From Bacillota bacterium (GTDB taxonomy: Bacteria; Bacillota; Negativicutes; Veillonellales; Negativicoccaceae), in assembly GCA_023418435.1 (NCBI GenBank), contig JAEZZT010000124.1:1-7474 (forward strand): 7,474 nt of DNA, written 5' to 3'. This document shows, piece after piece, positions 5,676 through 7,474 of the stretch (within the stretch, counting starts at the first letter, position 1; the number at the start of each line of letters is the position of its first letter). A program made the translations under genes and the position numbers. A model generated the notes under the pieces. It searched no databases, had not been told where the DNA came from, and saw only the letters and a list, made by a program, of their open reading frames with translations.

Positions 5676-6625
5676 TGGATTATACATATGCCAAAGTAAG
5701 TATTCTGGCGATGTTGGTAATGGTCGTTATCGGCTACTTGGGCTTACCTGTTTTGAGAAAGTTGAAAGCGAAACAAGAGGTGCGCGAGGAAGGACCGCAA
5801 TCGCATCGTGCAAAGTCAGGCACACCGACCATGGGAGGCGTGCTGATTTTGCTTGCGTTGGCCATCATTTTGGTAATTTTCGGTATGGATGAACGCAGCT
5901 TGTGGATCGCTGTCCTAACTTTCGGACATGGGCTGTTGGGGGCTTTGGATGACGGCATAAAAATTTTTAAGAAGAGAAATTTGGGATTGTCGGCGAAACA
6001 AAAGATTTTAGGACAGATTTTATTGGCGGCGATTTTTTGTTACGGTGTCGCACGAACTATCGGTGCCGATACTGTCTTGAGTGTCCCGCATTTGGGGATT
6101 CACTGGGATTTATCCTGGGGTTACTATGTGTGGGCACTATTGGTGATTGTCGGTACGACGAATGCCGTGAATTTGACGGATGGTTTGGACGGTCTGGCAG
6201 CCGGTACGACGGCTATCGCCTCCGCAGCGTATGTATGGTTGGCAAGAGGGGCGATGGAGCCTTCGATTGCCGTTTTTGCGGCCGCCGTGACCGGAGTTTG
6301 TGTCGGTTTTTTGGTTTTCAATTACCATCCGGCGAGAGTATTCATGGGGGATACCGGATCCTTGGCGTTAGGGGCCGCTTTCGCCGGGATGGCGTTGCTG
6401 ACGAAAACGGAATTGCTACTGGTCGTAGTCGGCGGAATATTTGTGGCGGAAGCGCTCTCCGTTATTTTGCAGGTGGCCTCTTATAAAACAAGGCAGAAGA
6501 GAATTTTCCGGATGAGCCCGTTGCATCATCACTTTGAGCTCGGCGGTTGGAGTGAAACCTATGTAGTACATGTGTTTTGGTTTGTCGGTTTTTTGTTGGC
6601 GATCTTGGGAATTGTGTTACAATAG
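5675..6625 (+). CDS. mraY: Phospho-N-acetylmuramoyl-pentapeptide-transferase MraY
   Basis: This encodes a 316-residue polytopic inner-membrane enzyme. It transfers phospho-MurNAc-pentapeptide from UDP to undecaprenyl phosphate to form lipid I. The size matches Bacillota MraY (about 320) and not the roughly 360 residues of E. coli. Seen: about ten hydrophobic segments beginning at residues 8-25; the cytoplasmic GPQSHRAKSGTPTMGG (40-55); the catalytic aspartate pair in ALDDGIKIFKKRNLGL (D92, D93); NLTDGLDGLA (166-175); FMGDTGSLALG (D225); and the histidine loop SPLHHHFELGGWSE (281-294). All key residues of the family are present. The ATG overlaps the murF stop as TGATG, which implies coupled translation, and AAGGA 8 nt upstream supports it. 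A longer form starting at GTG 5654 is less likely. murD follows after 32 nt. Confidence 0.97.
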   Translation: MDYTYAKVSILAMLVMVVIGYLGLPVLRKLKAKQEVREEGPQSHRAKSGTPTMGGVLILLALAIILVIFGMDERSLWIAVLTFGHGLLGALDDGIKIFKKRNLGLSAKQKILGQILLAAIFCYGVARTIGADTVLSVPHLGIHWDLSWGYYVWALLVIVGTTNAVNLTDGLDGLAAGTTAIASAAYVWLARGAMEPSIAVFAAAVTGVCVGFLVFNYHPARVFMGDTGSLALGAAFAGMALLTKTELLLVVVGGIFVAEALSVILQVASYKTRQKRIFRMSPLHHHFELGGWSETYVVHVFWFVGFLLAILGIVLQ

Positions 6626-6657
6626 GAATATTAAATAAGATGTAAAGTGGTGAAACT

Positions 6658-7474
6658 ATGAAATTTTCAGGTCAGCGAATATTGGTAGTGGGAGCAGGTA
6701 TCAGCGGTGTGGGCGCTGCTCGCGCTTTGGCGAAGGCCGGTGCGCAAGTCACTTTGTCGGACATGAAAGTATTGCCGGCGGAGCAGACCTCGGCACTGAC
6801 TGCTGCCGGTATTGAATGTGTCTTCGGCACGCAGCCGGTTTCGTTGTTGAATGAGCGTCAGGCGGTCGTGGTTTCGCCGGGGATTCCTTTGCAAGCGCCG
6901 ATTATTCAAGGTGCAATAAAGGCGGGAATCCCTGTCATTTCAGAGGTCGAGGTTGCCTACTGTTTGACCAAGGCGCCGATCTATGCGATTACGGGGACCA
7001 ACGGTAAGACGACCACGACTACTTTGCTCGGGGATATGTTGGCGGCAGCCGGTCAAGACCATGTGGTGGCCGGAAATATCGGCATGGCCTTGTCGGAAGA
7101 AGTGGCTAAAGTCGGTCCCAAAGGGGTCGTAGTAGCGGAAATATCGAGTTTTCAACTGGAAACGATTGAGACATTCCGACCTCATGTCGCCGTCATTCTC
7201 AATATCACACCGGATCATTTCGAAAGACATGGCTCGATGGACGCTTATGTAGCGGCGAAAGCGAGAATATTTGAAAACCAAAGTACAGGGGATATCTTGA
7301 TTTTGAACATGGCGGATCCCTATTGTGCGGCATTGGCGAAAAAAGCTCCGGCCATGGTGTATGAGCTGGTGGCCGAAGAAGGTGCGCAGATCACTCAAGG
7401 CGCGTACATCGAAGATGGCAAATTAACTTTGAAAATTGCCGGAGAAGTGATCCCTTTGGTGCGTACGGAGGAAC
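6658..7474 (+). CDS. murD: UDP-MurNAc-L-alanine:D-glutamate ligase MurD (3' end outside window)
   Basis: The frame is open from ATG 6658 to the window edge, giving 272 codons of a protein usually about 450 residues long. MurD adds D-glutamate to UDP-MurNAc-L-Ala in the cytoplasm, using ATP. Seen: the N-terminal Rossmann-like UDP-binding loop VVGAGISGVGAARAL (10-24), VSPGIP (72-77), the ATP loop GTNGKTTTT (113-121, K117), AGNIG (138-142), EISSFQLE (161-168), NITPDHFERHGSMDAY (182-197) and the expected carbamylated lysine K200 in YVAAK. The C-terminal glutamate-binding domain lies outside the window. The ribosome binding site is modest, AAAGTGGTGA (6644-6653), ending 4 nt before the ATG. The 32-nt gap after mraY has no terminator, so the gene belongs to the same operon. 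ftsW and murG would be expected next but are not visible. Confidence 0.95.
   Translation, partial: MKFSGQRILVVGAGISGVGAARALAKAGAQVTLSDMKVLPAEQTSALTAAGIECVFGTQPVSLLNERQAVVVSPGIPLQAPIIQGAIKAGIPVISEVEVAYCLTKAPIYAITGTNGKTTTTTLLGDMLAAAGQDHVVAGNIGMALSEEVAKVGPKGVVVAEISSFQLETIETFRPHVAVILNITPDHFERHGSMDAYVAAKARIFENQSTGDILILNMADPYCAALAKKAPAMVYELVAEEGAQITQGAYIEDGKLTLKIAGEVIPLVRTEE

Noticed and set aside
6640..6645. ATGTAA start-stop mini-ORF before murD
   Set aside because: It has no properly spaced ribosome binding site, and six-base matches like this are frequent in AT-rich gaps.
6644..6653. AAAGTGGTGA before murD, resembling an MraZ box
   Set aside because: It is a single box with no phased partners and no promoter. 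It is better explained as the murD ribosome binding site.
1..7474. A previously undescribed system, mobile element, CRISPR array or RNA gene
   Set aside because: Coding sequences of recognisable core genes fill the window almost completely. The only sizeable gap (741-983) is accounted for by a terminator, promoter and operator. No tRNA-like, CRISPR-like or inverted-repeat-bounded structure was seen.

Overview
This window carries the front half of a bacterial dcw (division and cell wall) cluster, all on the + strand, preceded by two unrelated genes. The order is gluQ (3' end only), a small CoA-binding-domain gene, a terminator, a promoter with an MraZ operator, then mraZ, rsmH, ftsL, murE, murF, mraY and murD (5' part only). 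The purine-rich AAGGAGG-type ribosome binding sites, the short Gram-positive-sized MraY (316 aa) and an MraZ starting MFMG point to Bacillota. MurE has the DNPR motif of meso-diaminopimelate ligases. Together with murF inside the cluster, this would fit a diderm Negativicutes-like member, but the class is an inference and not settled by the sequence.

Region by region: positions 1-740 hold the C-terminal part of a glutamyl-Q tRNA(Asp) synthetase, overlapped by 26 nt by a YccU-like CoA-binding protein. Positions 763-810 form a strong intrinsic terminator that closes this unit. Positions 848-958 are regulatory: a short repeat and palindrome, a sigma-A-type promoter with an extended -10, and an array of TGGK boxes with 10-bp phasing that matches known MraZ operators. 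From 984 the genes are packed with gaps of -1 to 45 nt, consistent with a single operon started by the mraZ promoter.

Functionally, MraZ is the autoregulator, RsmH methylates C1402 of 16S rRNA, and FtsL is a divisome membrane protein. MurD, MurE and MurF add D-Glu, meso-DAP and D-Ala-D-Ala to UDP-MurNAc-L-Ala. MraY then moves the finished phospho-MurNAc-pentapeptide onto undecaprenyl phosphate.

The main departure from the textbook layout is that no ftsI/pbpB (division transpeptidase) gene lies between ftsL and murE. That position holds a 45-nt gap with a compact GC-rich hairpin. Apart from this and the extended MraZ operator, the window looks like ordinary core chromosome. I see no mobile element, CRISPR array, RNA gene or novel defence system.
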